Shown: piece by piece, positions 24,043 through 33,096 of the stretch
Position numbering within the stretch: position 1 is the stretch's first letter
Layout of the letters: every line of letters starts with the position of its first letter
Origin: Pigmentiphaga litoralis
GTDB lineage: Bacteria; Pseudomonadota; Gammaproteobacteria; Burkholderiales; Burkholderiaceae_B
NCBI RefSeq assembly: GCF_013408655.1
Contig: NZ_JACCBP010000002.1
Location: 558,001 to 622,000, forward strand
DNA: 64,000 nucleotides
Reading direction: 5' to 3'
The notes under the pieces: generated by a model
What the model was told of the DNA's origin: nothing
Databases searched by the model: none
The model's input: only the letters and a program-made list of their open reading frames with translations
Made by a program: the position numbers and the translations under genes

Positions 24043-24801
24043 TCAATGCAGGACGATGCCGCCATCGACCGTCAAGGTCTGGCCGCTGATGAAATCGCTG
24101 TCGGACGACGCCAGGAAGAGCAGCGCGCCGACCAGGTCTTCGGGGGTCTGGTCGCGTTGCACACAGCGCGCCCGGTGCTGCGCGGCGATCGTTGCCGACA
24201 GGACGGCGCGGTTCGCCTCGACGTTTTCGCTCATCGTCAGCCCGGGGGCGATGGCATTGACGTTGATGCCGGTGCCGGCAAGTTCGCGGGCAAGGCATCG
24301 CGTAAAGGCTTCGACGGCGCCCTTGGAGGCCACATAGTGGGTCAGGTCGGGCACCCCGGTGGCCACGGTGGTCGATGAGATCGTGATGATCTTGCCGCTG
24401 CCGGCGGCCATCATTTCCTTGACGGCGGCCTTGGCGCAGAAAAACACGCCGCGTGCGTTCACGGTCATGACCCGGTCCCAGTCTTCCTGTTCCAGGTCAA
24501 GGATGCGGGCGCGCTTGAGCTGGCTGTAGATGCCGGCGTTGGCCACCATGATGTCGATCCGGCCGAAGTCGCCAATGGCCTGTTGCACCATGGCCTGGCA
24601 CGCCTCCCAACTGGATACGTCGCTGCGGATACCCGACGCCTGGCCACCGGCTGCGCGGATCTGCGCCACGACGGTACCCGGATCGGCAATGTCGGACACC
24701 ACGACGCTTGCCCCTTCTGCTGCCAAGGCGCGTGCGTAGTACGCGCCGATGCCCACCGCGGCGCCCGTGACCACCGCGACCTTACCGTTCAACCTGCCCA
24801 T
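24043..24801 (-). CDS. Short-chain dehydrogenase/reductase
   Basis: A 252-residue classical SDR. The NAD(P) motif is TGAAVGIGAYYARA, followed by VANAGIYS, the catalytic Ser in ISSTTVATG, the YxxxK pair in YVASKGAVEAFTR and INVNAIAPGLT, and the C-terminal GQTLTVDGG. It is probably an oxidoreductase for a hydroxy or keto group. It lies between the LivF-type ATPase and the aldehyde dehydrogenase, both on the same strand, suggesting two successive oxidation steps on an imported compound. The ATG at 24801 gives the usual GKVAVVTG start. The substrate is unknown. Confidence 0.93.
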   Translation of the reverse strand: MGRLNGKVAVVTGAAVGIGAYYARALAAEGASVVVSDIADPGTVVAQIRAAGGQASGIRSDVSSWEACQAMVQQAIGDFGRIDIMVANAGIYSQLKRARILDLEQEDWDRVMTVNARGVFFCAKAAVKEMMAAGSGKIITISSTTVATGVPDLTHYVASKGAVEAFTRCLARELAGTGINVNAIAPGLTMSENVEANRAVLSATIAAQHRARCVQRDQTPEDLVGALLFLASSDSDFISGQTLTVDGGIVLH

Positions 24802-24841
24802 GCGTGCCTCTCTGCGTTTTGAATGTAGGGGCGCGGCGCGT

Positions 24842-25558
24842 TTAGTGCACGCCGACGCCAAGGTAGCGATCCACGAGTGACGGATCCTCGCGCATCGCGC
24901 TGGCCTGACCGCTCCAGGCGATATGACCATGTTCAATAATGAGCACCACGTCTGCATAGTCCAGGGCGCGATCGATCTGCTGTTCGACCAGGATCGTCGT
25001 CATGGACCGGTCCTGGGTCAGCGCGATTAGCGACGCCATCAGTTCGTCACAGATGACGGGTGCCAACCCTTCCAGCGGCTCGTCGAGCAGAAGGATTGAT
25101 GGCTGGCCCAGCAGAGTGCGCGCGGTCGACAGCATCTGCTGCTCTCCCCCCGACAGCTGGGTACCGAGATTCTTCTTGCGATCGGCCAGCCTCGGAAACA
25201 TGGCGTAGGCCTCGCCGACGGCAGACCGCGGCCGGCCCTTCAGGCCCGCCACCAGGTTCTCTTCCACCGTCAGGGATGCAAAGATGTCGCGCGTCTGTGG
25301 AACGTATCCCAGCCCCGCTGCGGCGCGGGCCGTGGTCGACAGGCCGCTGATATCGCGCGCGTCCAGCAGCACTTCGCCATGAAACCGGCGCGTCAATCCC
25401 ATGAGGCTGGCCAGCAGGGTGGTCTTGCCCATGCCATTGCGTCCCAGCAGCGCCACCCGGCTTCCCGCCGGAACGTCCAGCGTCAGGTCGTCGATGACAC
25501 GGATCGCGCCATAGCCGGCCGCCAGATGGCGGATGGACAGGGTTGGGGGTGACGTCAT
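24842..25558 (-). CDS. livF: Branched-chain amino acid-type ABC transporter ATPase, LivF-like
   Basis: A 238-residue ABC ATPase of the LivF class. Walker A is GRNGMGKTTL, the Q-loop region VPQTRDIFASLTV, the signature LSGGEQQM and Walker B ILLLDEPLEGLAP. It pairs with the LivG-like ATPase to power the fused permease. Its ATG at 25558 overlaps the stop of the LivG-like gene (ATGA). Liv-type systems import branched-chain amino acids but also aromatic acids, urea and amides; the co-operonic SDR and aldehyde dehydrogenase suggest a non-amino-acid substrate here. Confidence 0.93.
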   Translation of the reverse strand: MTSPPTLSIRHLAAGYGAIRVIDDLTLDVPAGSRVALLGRNGMGKTTLLASLMGLTRRFHGEVLLDARDISGLSTTARAAAGLGYVPQTRDIFASLTVEENLVAGLKGRPRSAVGEAYAMFPRLADRKKNLGTQLSGGEQQMLSTARTLLGQPSILLLDEPLEGLAPVICDELMASLIALTQDRSMTTILVEQQIDRALDYADVVLIIEHGHIAWSGQASAMREDPSLVDRYLGVGVH

Positions 25559-26325
25559 GCGGCTCCCTTGCCGACGCGGTCGGCATAGCGTCCCAGGTAG
25601 GCGGATCGGACCTGCGCATCGGCCATCACCTCACGCGGCGTGCCTTCGAAGATCACCGCACCTTCGGCCAGCACGACCACGTGCGAGGCAAAGCGGAACG
25701 CAAAATCCAGGTCGTGTTCGATCATCAGCACGGCCATGTCGGCAGGCAAGCTCTGGATCGCCTGCAGCATGCGTGGCACGTCGGCGCGCGACACGCCGGC
25801 TGCGGGTTCGTCCAGCAGCAGCACCTTTGCTTTCATGGCGAGCGCCAGCGCAATTTCCAGCAACCGGTGCTGGCCATACGCCGCGTTGCGGACCTTCAGG
25901 TCGGCCAGTTCGGACAGCGCCAGCCGGGCCAGTACGGCGCGCACTTCATCTTCGCGCGCCGGATCACGCCGTGTACTGCAGAACATGCGTTGTGACTGTC
26001 CGTCGCGCTGGAGCAGTGCCAGCCGGACATGATCCGCAAACGACAGGTCGAGAAACAGCCGGCTGATCTGGAACGAGCGCACCAGGCCAAGGCACGTGCG
26101 GGCAATCGGTTCCAGGCGCGACACGTCTTCGCCATCCAGAAGGATGTGTCCGGCATCCGGCCGCAAACGTCCGGCAAGCAGGTTCACGAAGGTGGTCTTG
26201 CCCGCGCCGTTCGGACCAATCAGCGCAACCCGCCCACCGCGTGGGAGGGTCATCGAGATATTGCGGCTGACCTGGATGCCGCCAAAGGACTTGTTCAGTC
26301 CCTGCACTTGCAGCAACGGCGTCAT
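25555..26325 (-). CDS. livG: Branched-chain amino acid-type ABC transporter ATPase, LivG-like
   Basis: A 256-residue ABC ATPase of the LivG class. Walker A is GPNGAGKTTF and Walker B VLLLDEPAAG; the C-terminal part has the LivG-specific VLMIEHDLDFAFRFASHVVVL. The signature segment reads AYGQHRLLEIA, so the common LSxGxQ is degenerate (AYGQH), which is usual for LivG. The ATG at 26325 overlaps the permease stop (ATGA). Together with LivF it forms the ATPase pair of this importer. Confidence 0.92.
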   Translation of the reverse strand: MTPLLQVQGLNKSFGGIQVSRNISMTLPRGGRVALIGPNGAGKTTFVNLLAGRLRPDAGHILLDGEDVSRLEPIARTCLGLVRSFQISRLFLDLSFADHVRLALLQRDGQSQRMFCSTRRDPAREDEVRAVLARLALSELADLKVRNAAYGQHRLLEIALALAMKAKVLLLDEPAAGVSRADVPRMLQAIQSLPADMAVLMIEHDLDFAFRFASHVVVLAEGAVIFEGTPREVMADAQVRSAYLGRYADRVGKGAA

Positions 26326-28205
26326 GGATTCACCTCGATGGCGCGGGGCGTTGCGCGGGGCCGGCGACGCGCACGCAGCGTCAGCAAGCCTTGCAGACCA
26401 GAGGGCAGGAAGAACATGACAACGATCAGGATCAATCCGATGGCGATCAGCCAGTGCGATGGATCCGCAGCGGCGATCGCGTGTTCGGTTGTCAGGTAGA
26501 CGACCACGCCGCCAAGGGCGCCGAACAGGGTTCCCGCACCCCCCAGGATCAGCATCACGAAAGCTTCGGCGGACCGCTCGAACGTCAGGCTGTCGAGACC
26601 GACTACCCCTGTCGTGATGGCAGCCAGGGCGCCGCCGAGACCGGCCACCATGCCCGAGACGCCGAACATGCGCACCAGGGTGCTGTTTACCTTCGCCCCC
26701 ATGGCTTCGACACGCACCGGATCGCCCTTGATCCCGCGGCACAGCAGGCCGAACGGTGAATGCACGATCAGTGTGAGCGTGCTCAGCACGCAGACAAGTA
26801 CGCCAAGGCCAAGCAGATAACCGGTTACGCCTTCGAAGTCGAACGCAAAGATGCCGAACAGCGGGGACGGCGCGATATCGGACAGCCCGTCACTGCCACC
26901 GGTCAGCCACGACAGCTTGTTGCCCAGCGCCAGCGTCAGTTGCAGGATCGCCACGGTCAGCACCAGCTGCGCAAGACCTTTGGCCCGCACGATCAAGGCG
27001 CCTGACACCAGGCCTGCAAGACCGCCCGCGACCATGCCGACGCCCAGCATCGCCACCGGATCGGTAATGCCGGCTCGCAATGCAGCGATGCCGGCGGCAT
27101 AGGCGCCAATGCCATACAGCGCAGCCTGCCCGAGCGTCGCCACACCGCAGTAACCAACGATCAGGTCGAGCGACAGGACCAGCAACGCCATCGACACCAT
27201 GCGGGACAGATAGCCCGCGTAGTCGGGGAAGATCAGGTAGGCCGCCATCCCTGCCACCGCGATGCCGGCGATGCAGACCAGAGCGACGCGACGATCCGGC
27301 CCGTCAACCGGGGTAGGCGTTGCCGCGGACGCATGCGCCGCAGCCCGGCGGCCAAGCAGCCCGTCAGGAAACGCCAAAACGACCCCGATCACGGCAACGT
27401 AGAACAGGGCGTCGCCATAGCCGGGCGCAAGGTACTTGCCGACTGTATCGATCAGCCCCAGCAACAGGGCCGCCGTCAGCGCGCCGCCAATGGACCCCGC
27501 CCCACCGATCGATACGACCACCAGGATGGTGACCATATAGCGCAGCGCGTAGTAGGGATCGATGGGCAGCAGTTCGGCGCCGATCACGCCTCCCATGGCA
27601 CCCAGGGCGACGGACAGCGCAAAGGTCAGCGAATAGATGCGTTGTGTGCGAATGCCGAGCGATGCGGCCATGCCTGCGTTGTCGACCGCAGCCCGCAGCT
27701 TGGTTCCAAAAGACGTCTTTTCGATCAGCAGCCACAAGCCCAGCGCCACGGCAAGTCCTACCGCGATTACGAACAGGCGGTGGGCCGGGATGAAGCGGAA
27801 TCCCAGGTCAACGGGGCCCGTCAGGAAGCCGGGTAACGGGATCGTACGCATCGCGGGACCGAAAAAATAGTTGGTCAGCCCGATCATGCAGAAGGCAATC
27901 CCAATCGTGATGAGCACCTGGACCAGGTAGTCATTCTTTCCGTACAACGGCCGGAACAGCGCGACTTCAAGCGGCACGGCAAGGATGACGACGCAGGCCA
28001 TGGCCAGGGGCAGGGCTGCCAGATAAGGCAGGCCAAGCGCCAGCATCGCATGCGATGCGAAGTAGCCGCCAAGCATCGCAAACCCGCCGTGGGCCAGGTT
28101 CACGACCTTCATCAATCCAAGCGTGATCGACAGGCCGATCGAGATGGTGAACAGCACCATGCCATAGGCCAGCGTATCGATCAGGATACTGACGAGTGTC
28201 GCCAT
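26322..28205 (-). CDS. Fused LivH-LivM type ABC permease
   Basis: A 627-residue protein carrying both permease halves of a Liv-type ABC importer in one chain. Residues ~1-290 match LivH (GLSITLGLMKVVNLAHGGFA near the start, GGAGSIGGALTAALLLGL near the end). Residues ~305-615 match LivM (DLIVGYCGVATLGQAALYG, GGAGTLFGALGGVVVYL). The linker (~285-305) is Ala/Pro/Thr-rich. Separate genes are the norm; fusions occur in some proteobacteria. It overlaps the LivG gene by ATGA and lies just downstream of the binding protein gene. The fusion is a real open frame, not two adjacent genes. Confidence 0.92.
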   Translation of the reverse strand: MATLVSILIDTLAYGMVLFTISIGLSITLGLMKVVNLAHGGFAMLGGYFASHAMLALGLPYLAALPLAMACVVILAVPLEVALFRPLYGKNDYLVQVLITIGIAFCMIGLTNYFFGPAMRTIPLPGFLTGPVDLGFRFIPAHRLFVIAVGLAVALGLWLLIEKTSFGTKLRAAVDNAGMAASLGIRTQRIYSLTFALSVALGAMGGVIGAELLPIDPYYALRYMVTILVVVSIGGAGSIGGALTAALLLGLIDTVGKYLAPGYGDALFYVAVIGVVLAFPDGLLGRRAAAHASAATPTPVDGPDRRVALVCIAGIAVAGMAAYLIFPDYAGYLSRMVSMALLVLSLDLIVGYCGVATLGQAALYGIGAYAAGIAALRAGITDPVAMLGVGMVAGGLAGLVSGALIVRAKGLAQLVLTVAILQLTLALGNKLSWLTGGSDGLSDIAPSPLFGIFAFDFEGVTGYLLGLGVLVCVLSTLTLIVHSPFGLLCRGIKGDPVRVEAMGAKVNSTLVRMFGVSGMVAGLGGALAAITTGVVGLDSLTFERSAEAFVMLILGGAGTLFGALGGVVVYLTTEHAIAAADPSHWLIAIGLILIVVMFFLPSGLQGLLTLRARRRPRATPRAIEVNP

Positions 28206-28230
28206 TCGAGCGTCTCCTTACCGCGGCAGA

Positions 28231-29391
28231 TCAAGGTTTGGCAGTGGGTGGAAATACCTTGATTTCCTTGTTGTACAGACGGCCATCAGTGCCTTTCTGT
28301 ACCGAGCGGATATAGACGTTCTGCACAAGTTCCCGGCTTGCCGCGTCGATCTTGACCGGACCACGCGGGCTTTCCCAGGCCAGCCCTTTTGCCGCTTTCA
28401 TGGCGCCGTCCGCATCCTTCTTGCCTTTCGTGGCTTCGATCATGGTCCGCAAGACGTGCGTGCCGTCATACGCCATGACGGTGGCCGGATTGACCGTGCC
28501 GTTGGGATACAGCTTGCGGTAGGCCGCCTGGAAATCGGCGTTTACTTTCGACTCGTGCGCCGCCGAATAGATGTAGCTGGTTTCGAGACCGATCGCGGCG
28601 TCGCCCAGTTGCTGCAGGTCGGACTCCTGGGTTTCCGACAAGCCGAAAAAGCGGATGCCTTCGGCCTTCATGCCGTTTTCCTGATAAGCCTTGACGAAGC
28701 CGAAGGTGGCCGGACCGGCTGGCAGGAAGACGAACAGCGCGTCAGGTTTCAGCAGGCGGATCTTCTGCAGGAACGGGCCGAAATCGGTGGTCGACAGCGG
28801 CATGCGGATGGATTCGATGACCTGGCCGCTGTTGCCGTAGGCGTCCTTGAACGCTGCCTCGGCATCAGCGCCGGGACTGTAATCGGCCACCGCAGTCACG
28901 ACGCGTTTAAGCCCGTTCTCGGCCATGTACCGGGCGACCGGTACGGTAATCTCGGGCAGCGTGTTCGACGTACGAAGAAAGTAGTCTGACTTGCCGACGA
29001 TGGTCGGGCCCGCCGCATTGAAAATGACCGATGGAATCTTGGCCGACTGGATCACGCTTGCCACGGCCAGCGCGTCCGGGGTGGACACGAAGCCGGCAAG
29101 GTACTGCACCTTGTCGCGGACGATCAGTTCCTGGGCCAGTGCCCGGGCACGTTGCGGATCGACGGTGGGCAGGTCGCGATAGATGTATTCGATCTTGATG
29201 TCGCCGGACAGCGGGCCTTTCTGGGCCGTGTAGGTCTCCATCCCCTGACGGAACGGCGTTCCCCATGACCCTGACAACTGGCCCGAAAACGGGCCGATCA
29301 CGCCGACCTTGACGGTCTCGGCTGCCGGAGCGGCGCTGGAAAACAGTAAGGCAGCGCTTGCCGCCGCCACCAACCAAGCTGGTCGTTTCAT
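28231..29391 (-). CDS. Periplasmic binding protein of the Liv-type ABC transporter
   Basis: A 386-residue LivK-type binding protein. A Sec signal peptide (LVAAASAALLFSSAAPAAE) is followed by KVGVIGPFSGQLSGSWG, the usual start of the periplasmic-binding type 1 fold. Later landmarks are VQYLAGFVSTPDALAVASV, RVVTAVADYSPGADAE and YDGTHVLRTMIEA. It should capture the ligand for the fused permease downstream. GGAGA precedes the ATG at 29391. It is the first gene of the operon and is divergent from the TetR regulator, with a candidate operator between them. Confidence 0.93.
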   Translation of the reverse strand: MKRPAWLVAAASAALLFSSAAPAAETVKVGVIGPFSGQLSGSWGTPFRQGMETYTAQKGPLSGDIKIEYIYRDLPTVDPQRARALAQELIVRDKVQYLAGFVSTPDALAVASVIQSAKIPSVIFNAAGPTIVGKSDYFLRTSNTLPEITVPVARYMAENGLKRVVTAVADYSPGADAEAAFKDAYGNSGQVIESIRMPLSTTDFGPFLQKIRLLKPDALFVFLPAGPATFGFVKAYQENGMKAEGIRFFGLSETQESDLQQLGDAAIGLETSYIYSAAHESKVNADFQAAYRKLYPNGTVNPATVMAYDGTHVLRTMIEATKGKKDADGAMKAAKGLAWESPRGPVKIDAASRELVQNVYIRSVQKGTDGRLYNKEIKVFPPTAKP

Positions 29392-29468
29392 GGAGTCTCC
29401 TGTCCTGGCATGCGCGTCATCGCTTTCCGCTTCAGTGGAAAGACGTGCAGCGTCTCTGCAAACGGTGT

Positions 29469-29486
29469 GTTAATCATGTGATTAAC
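29469..29486. promoter_or_regulatory. Perfect 18-bp palindrome, candidate TetR operator
   Basis: GTTAATCA and TGATTAAC flank a two-base spacer in the divergent space between the Liv-type operon and the TetR regulator gene. The length and symmetry fit a TetR-family operator. It lies ~80 bp upstream of the binding protein start, in a local A/T-rich patch, so a bound repressor could cover the promoter. Confidence 0.6.
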
Positions 29487-29627
29487 TGCGCCGATTACAG
29501 CATGACGATGTGCGCTCTCGCGAACTGATTTTTTCGATGGCTTGAAAACAAAAAGTGATGAGTGCGCGGGGGTGCGCTGTGGGTACACTGCGCGATGCGC
29601 CGTGGCACGGCCGACACCAGGATCCCC

Positions 29628-30356
29628 ATGCCCGCTATCTCGAAGCCCACCCTGACACGACCGGCACGCGCGGTGCGCAAGCCGTCGCTTGCCCTCGCCG
29701 ACGACACGCCGGCGCATGACGAAAGCGCGCGCGACCGGCTGGTTGCAGCGGCCATGGAGCTGTTCGCCCGCCGGGGCTATAACCATGTATCGATTCGGGA
29801 TATTGCAACGCGCGCGGGCGTGAACTCGGCATTGATCGCCTACTACTTCGGCAACAAGGAAACTCTGTTCCGGCACGTGTACTTCGAGGCGGCACGTCCC
29901 ATCAATGAAGAGCGCATCGTGTTGTTCGACGCGCTGGAACGCGCCTCGAAGCGGCCCACGATCGAAGCGGTCATCGCGGCTTGGCTCACGCCCATGTTCC
30001 ACATGAAGTCGCTGGCCAACGGATCACCGATTTCGGAAATGTCCTTGAGCCTGACCGCAGACCATGCCGAGCTGTCGGACCAGATGAATACCGAGATTTA
30101 CAGCGAGGTGAACGAGCGCTTGCTGGTTCTGCTGGAGTCGCGCTTGCCCGGCGCATCCCGGCGATCATTGGCGTGGCGCCTGTATTTCCTGATCGGCGCC
30201 GTCGTCACGATCACCCGGCCGCATGCGGAGGGCATGCGCCGGTTCTCGCACGGCGACTGCGCCGGGGAAGACACCGAAGAGATGATGCGCGAGTTGATCA
30301 GTTATGCGGCTGCGGGTTTTCGCGCCGTGCCGCGGTCGCAGCAAACGGCCGCGTAG
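29628..30356 (+). CDS. TetR-family transcriptional regulator
   Basis: A 242-residue TetR regulator. The N-terminal helix-turn-helix is AAMELFARRGYNHVSIRDIATRAGVNSALIAYYFGNKETLFRHV (residues ~37-80, shown in the family order), followed by a long helical ligand domain. The N-terminus up to residue ~30 is Arg/Pro-rich and extra to the family. The ATG at 29628 is chosen over upstream ATGs (29562, 29595) because AGGA lies at a suitable distance. It is divergent from the Liv-type operon and probably represses it through the palindrome at 29469. The ligand is unknown. Confidence 0.9.
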   Translation: MPAISKPTLTRPARAVRKPSLALADDTPAHDESARDRLVAAAMELFARRGYNHVSIRDIATRAGVNSALIAYYFGNKETLFRHVYFEAARPINEERIVLFDALERASKRPTIEAVIAAWLTPMFHMKSLANGSPISEMSLSLTADHAELSDQMNTEIYSEVNERLLVLLESRLPGASRRSLAWRLYFLIGAVVTITRPHAEGMRRFSHGDCAGEDTEEMMRELISYAAAGFRAVPRSQQTAA

Positions 30357-30383
30357 CGGACACCGGTTCGACAGAGCCGCCCG

Positions 30384-31814
30384 TCACTTCTTCGCCTTCC
30401 GCGCAATTTCATCCCCCGCATCCGCCGGCAGCGGGCGCACGTCGTACAGCGCCACCAGCGACAGCAGGGCGATCAGCACGAAGGCGAGCCGGAAGTCCAC
30501 GGCGGGGACGTCGGCCACGCCCAGGCCATCCTTGGCCCACGTGCCGACACGCAGCGCCAGGGCGCCCACGGCCACGCCGACGCCCAGCGACAGCTGGAAC
30601 GCCGTGCTGAACAGGGTGTTGGCGGCGCGCAGCTTGGCGGGGGGCACGTCGGCAAAGGCCAGGGTGTTCAAGCCCGTGAAGTGCAGGGACCGCGCCAGGC
30701 CGCCGACGAACAGCACGCCGAGGATCCAGCCCAGCGGCGTGTTGGGCGAGAGCATGGCGTAGCAGAGCAGGAAGACGACATTGGCCAGGCCGTTCCAGCC
30801 GAGCACGCGTTTGAAGCCGTGACGGCGGATGATGCCGGTGGTGGCGGGCTTCATGGCCAGGTTGCCAGTAAAGATGGCGACCATCAGCAAGCCGGCGTGG
30901 AAGGGGTTCAAGCCGAAGCCGACCTGGAACATCAGCGGCAGCAGCAGGGCGGTGGCGCCGGTGGCCATGCGGAACAGCGATCCGCCGCTGACGGTGGCGG
31001 CAAAGGTCTGGATCTTCAGCACACTGAGGTCAATCATGGGGTGGCTGGCGCGGTGCATGTGCCGCACGCATCCGGCCAGCAGCAGAACGCCGGCGATCAG
31101 AAAGCCGACGGCCTGGGCCCAGGGGGTGTGGTCGCCGCTGACCAGTTCAACGGCCCAGAGGGTGCAGAACAGGCCGCCGCCGCCCAGCAAAAAGCCTTTG
31201 GTGTCGAAGGGCTGCGGTGTCGGGTTCTTGTCGTTGGGGATCAGCTTCAGTGCAAAAAAGAAGGCGATGATGCCGAGCGGCAGGTTCAGGTAGAAGATCC
31301 AGCGCCACGATGCATAGGTGGTGATGAAGCCGCCGATGGGCGGGCCCAGGATGGGCGCGACGAGCGCTGGCCAGGTCAGGGTCGCGATGGCGCTGACCAG
31401 CTTTTCCTTGGGGGTGGTCTTGAGCACGGCGAGCCGGCCGACGGGCACCATCATGGCGCCGCCCATGCCTTGCAGCACGCGCAGGAAGACGAATTCCCAG
31501 AGGCCGGTGGCGAAGCCGCACAGCAAGGAGGACACGGTAAAGAGGGCGACGGCGGATGCGAATACGGTGCGGGCGCCGTAGCGTTCGGCGACCCAACCGC
31601 TGGCCGGAATAAAGACGCCGAGCGCCAGCATGTAGGCGCTGACGCCGATGCTGAGGTCGACCGCCTGCACGCCGAAGGACTCGGCCATCTGCGGAACGGC
31701 GGTCACGATGATGGTGGCGTCGAGGTTCTCCATGAAGAAGGAGGCCGCGACCAGTAATGCGATCCAGGTGCTGGCCCGGCTGTCGTAGGCCGGCACCTGT
31801 GTTGTGTTGGACAT
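30384..31814 (-). CDS. DHA2-family MFS drug/solute exporter
   Basis: A 476-residue major facilitator protein with the 14-helix layout of the DHA2 (EmrB/QacA) family. Motif C is seen in VAPILGPPIGGFIT, motif D1 in FFMENLDATIIVTAVPQM, and the motif A region in SGWVAERYGARTVF. Family members export drugs, dyes or metabolites by proton antiport. It lies downstream of tcuB with 76 bp between them, on the same strand, but a palindrome in that gap suggests its own control. It is not the TcuC type usually linked to tricarballylate uptake. Confidence 0.92.
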   Translation of the reverse strand: MSNTTQVPAYDSRASTWIALLVAASFFMENLDATIIVTAVPQMAESFGVQAVDLSIGVSAYMLALGVFIPASGWVAERYGARTVFASAVALFTVSSLLCGFATGLWEFVFLRVLQGMGGAMMVPVGRLAVLKTTPKEKLVSAIATLTWPALVAPILGPPIGGFITTYASWRWIFYLNLPLGIIAFFFALKLIPNDKNPTPQPFDTKGFLLGGGGLFCTLWAVELVSGDHTPWAQAVGFLIAGVLLLAGCVRHMHRASHPMIDLSVLKIQTFAATVSGGSLFRMATGATALLLPLMFQVGFGLNPFHAGLLMVAIFTGNLAMKPATTGIIRRHGFKRVLGWNGLANVVFLLCYAMLSPNTPLGWILGVLFVGGLARSLHFTGLNTLAFADVPPAKLRAANTLFSTAFQLSLGVGVAVGALALRVGTWAKDGLGVADVPAVDFRLAFVLIALLSLVALYDVRPLPADAGDEIARKAKK

Positions 31815-31851
31815 CGGAAATGTCTTAGTGGGGGACAGCCACCGATCTTAC

Positions 31852-31865
31852 TTGAGCATGCTCAA
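31852..31865. promoter_or_regulatory. 14-bp palindrome upstream of the DHA2 exporter
   Basis: TTGAGCATGCTCAA is a perfect palindrome 38 bp upstream of the exporter start and 26 bp past the tcuB stop. Outer bases CTTAC and GTAAG also match as an imperfect extension. It has the look of a TetR- or MarR-type operator, but no adjacent regulator gene is present, so the regulator would act from elsewhere. Confidence 0.5.
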
Positions 31866-31890
31866 CTTTGTAAGGCGGCGTCCCCCATGG

Positions 31891-33096
31891 TCAGTCCGCG
31901 CCCAACTGCAGCTTGCTGGGCTGGCGTTTTTCGATCGACCACTTGAGCAGCGCGGCGCTGCGGTAGATGCCGTGCGCGAACTTGCCGTAGGGCAGGGTCA
32001 GGAACAGCGCCATCACCACGCCCAGGTGCACGGCCAGCAGCAGGCCCATCCAGCTGGTGTCGCGCAGTCCGAGCAACAGCAGGCCCGTCACACTGATGAG
32101 CAGCAGCAGCACGATAAAGCCGCGGTCCATGGGCCGCTGCGCCACGTCGCCTTGCGCAGGGTCACGCCTCAGGTTCAGCCACAGCAGGCCGACCGGGCCG
32201 ATGATCAGTCCGATGCCGCCTGCCGTTCCGAGCAACACCGGAAGGCTGAAGAACGGGTAGGGCGCGTGCAGGTCCAGGAAGTAGTGGTACAGCGTCGCGA
32301 CCGACGTGGCGGCAAAGCACAGCATGAAGCCGTAGAACGTGAAGTGATGGAAGCGTCGGCGGCGCAGCGTGAACTTGTCGCTTTCGTCGTTGCAGCCCTT
32401 GCCGTGGCCGCCGTCCAGGTACTTGAGCTTGAGCGCGTTGCCGGCGGCTTCGGCAATGGCTTCACCGCTGGCCTCGCCCGGGCTGACGTTGCGCCAGAAG
32501 CGCGTCACGCCTATCCCCAGCGCAAGGATGGCCAGTATGAACACGCTGCCGAACATCAGGGCCAGGGTGTTGTGCGGAAAGATCGCGTAGAAGTTGCCCT
32601 GCAGCGGTTCGTGGAACAGCCCGCCGTTGATCCCGGCGGCCAGCACCAGGAACAGCGCCAGGCATGCGGCGGCAGCCATTGCGACGGTCAGGCCGTTGCG
32701 CTCGTACAGCTTGCCGAGCGGGGCGGGCCACGCAAAGTCCGAATAGGTCTGCACACGCACCTTGGCCATGGCCTGCGGCACGTTCACGCCAAATTCGTGG
32801 GGTGGCGCGTATTGACAGGCGTGCAGGCAGGCGCCGCAGTTGTGGCACAGGTTGGCCAGGTAATGGATGTCGGCCTTGCCGAACTCCAGCCGCCGGCTCA
32901 TGGCCGGGAACACCGCACAGAAGCCTTCGCAATACCGGCAGGCATTGCAGATTTCCATCATGCGGCCGACTTCGTTTTCGTTGTGGCTCAGCGCCTTGCT
33001 GTCCTTGCCCGCCCAACGGACCGGATGTTCCTTCATGGTCACGCCCGGCGTGCCAAGTGCAACGGCTTCGCGCGTCAGGATTTCAAGCTGCTTCAC
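31891..33096 (-). CDS. tcuB: Tricarballylate utilization protein TcuB (Fe-S / membrane electron carrier)
   Basis: A 401-residue protein of the TcuB/CitB family. Two 4Fe-4S motifs lie near the N-terminus ([11 protein letters not shown] and [11 protein letters not shown]), followed by about six membrane helices that form a cytochrome-b-like domain. In Salmonella, TcuB re-oxidises the FADH2 of TcuA and passes electrons to the quinone pool. A GTG at 33096 is preferred because AAGGAG lies six bases upstream; an ATG at 33111 is possible. Its start overlaps the end of tcuA, so the two are coupled. It is a membrane protein of the inner membrane. Confidence 0.92.
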   Translation of the reverse strand: MKQLEILTREAVALGTPGVTMKEHPVRWAGKDSKALSHNENEVGRMMEICNACRYCEGFCAVFPAMSRRLEFGKADIHYLANLCHNCGACLHACQYAPPHEFGVNVPQAMAKVRVQTYSDFAWPAPLGKLYERNGLTVAMAAAACLALFLVLAAGINGGLFHEPLQGNFYAIFPHNTLALMFGSVFILAILALGIGVTRFWRNVSPGEASGEAIAEAAGNALKLKYLDGGHGKGCNDESDKFTLRRRRFHHFTFYGFMLCFAATSVATLYHYFLDLHAPYPFFSLPVLLGTAGGIGLIIGPVGLLWLNLRRDPAQGDVAQRPMDRGFIVLLLLISVTGLLLLGLRDTSWMGLLLAVHLGVVMALFLTLPYGKFAHGIYRSAALLKWSIEKRQPSKLQLGAD

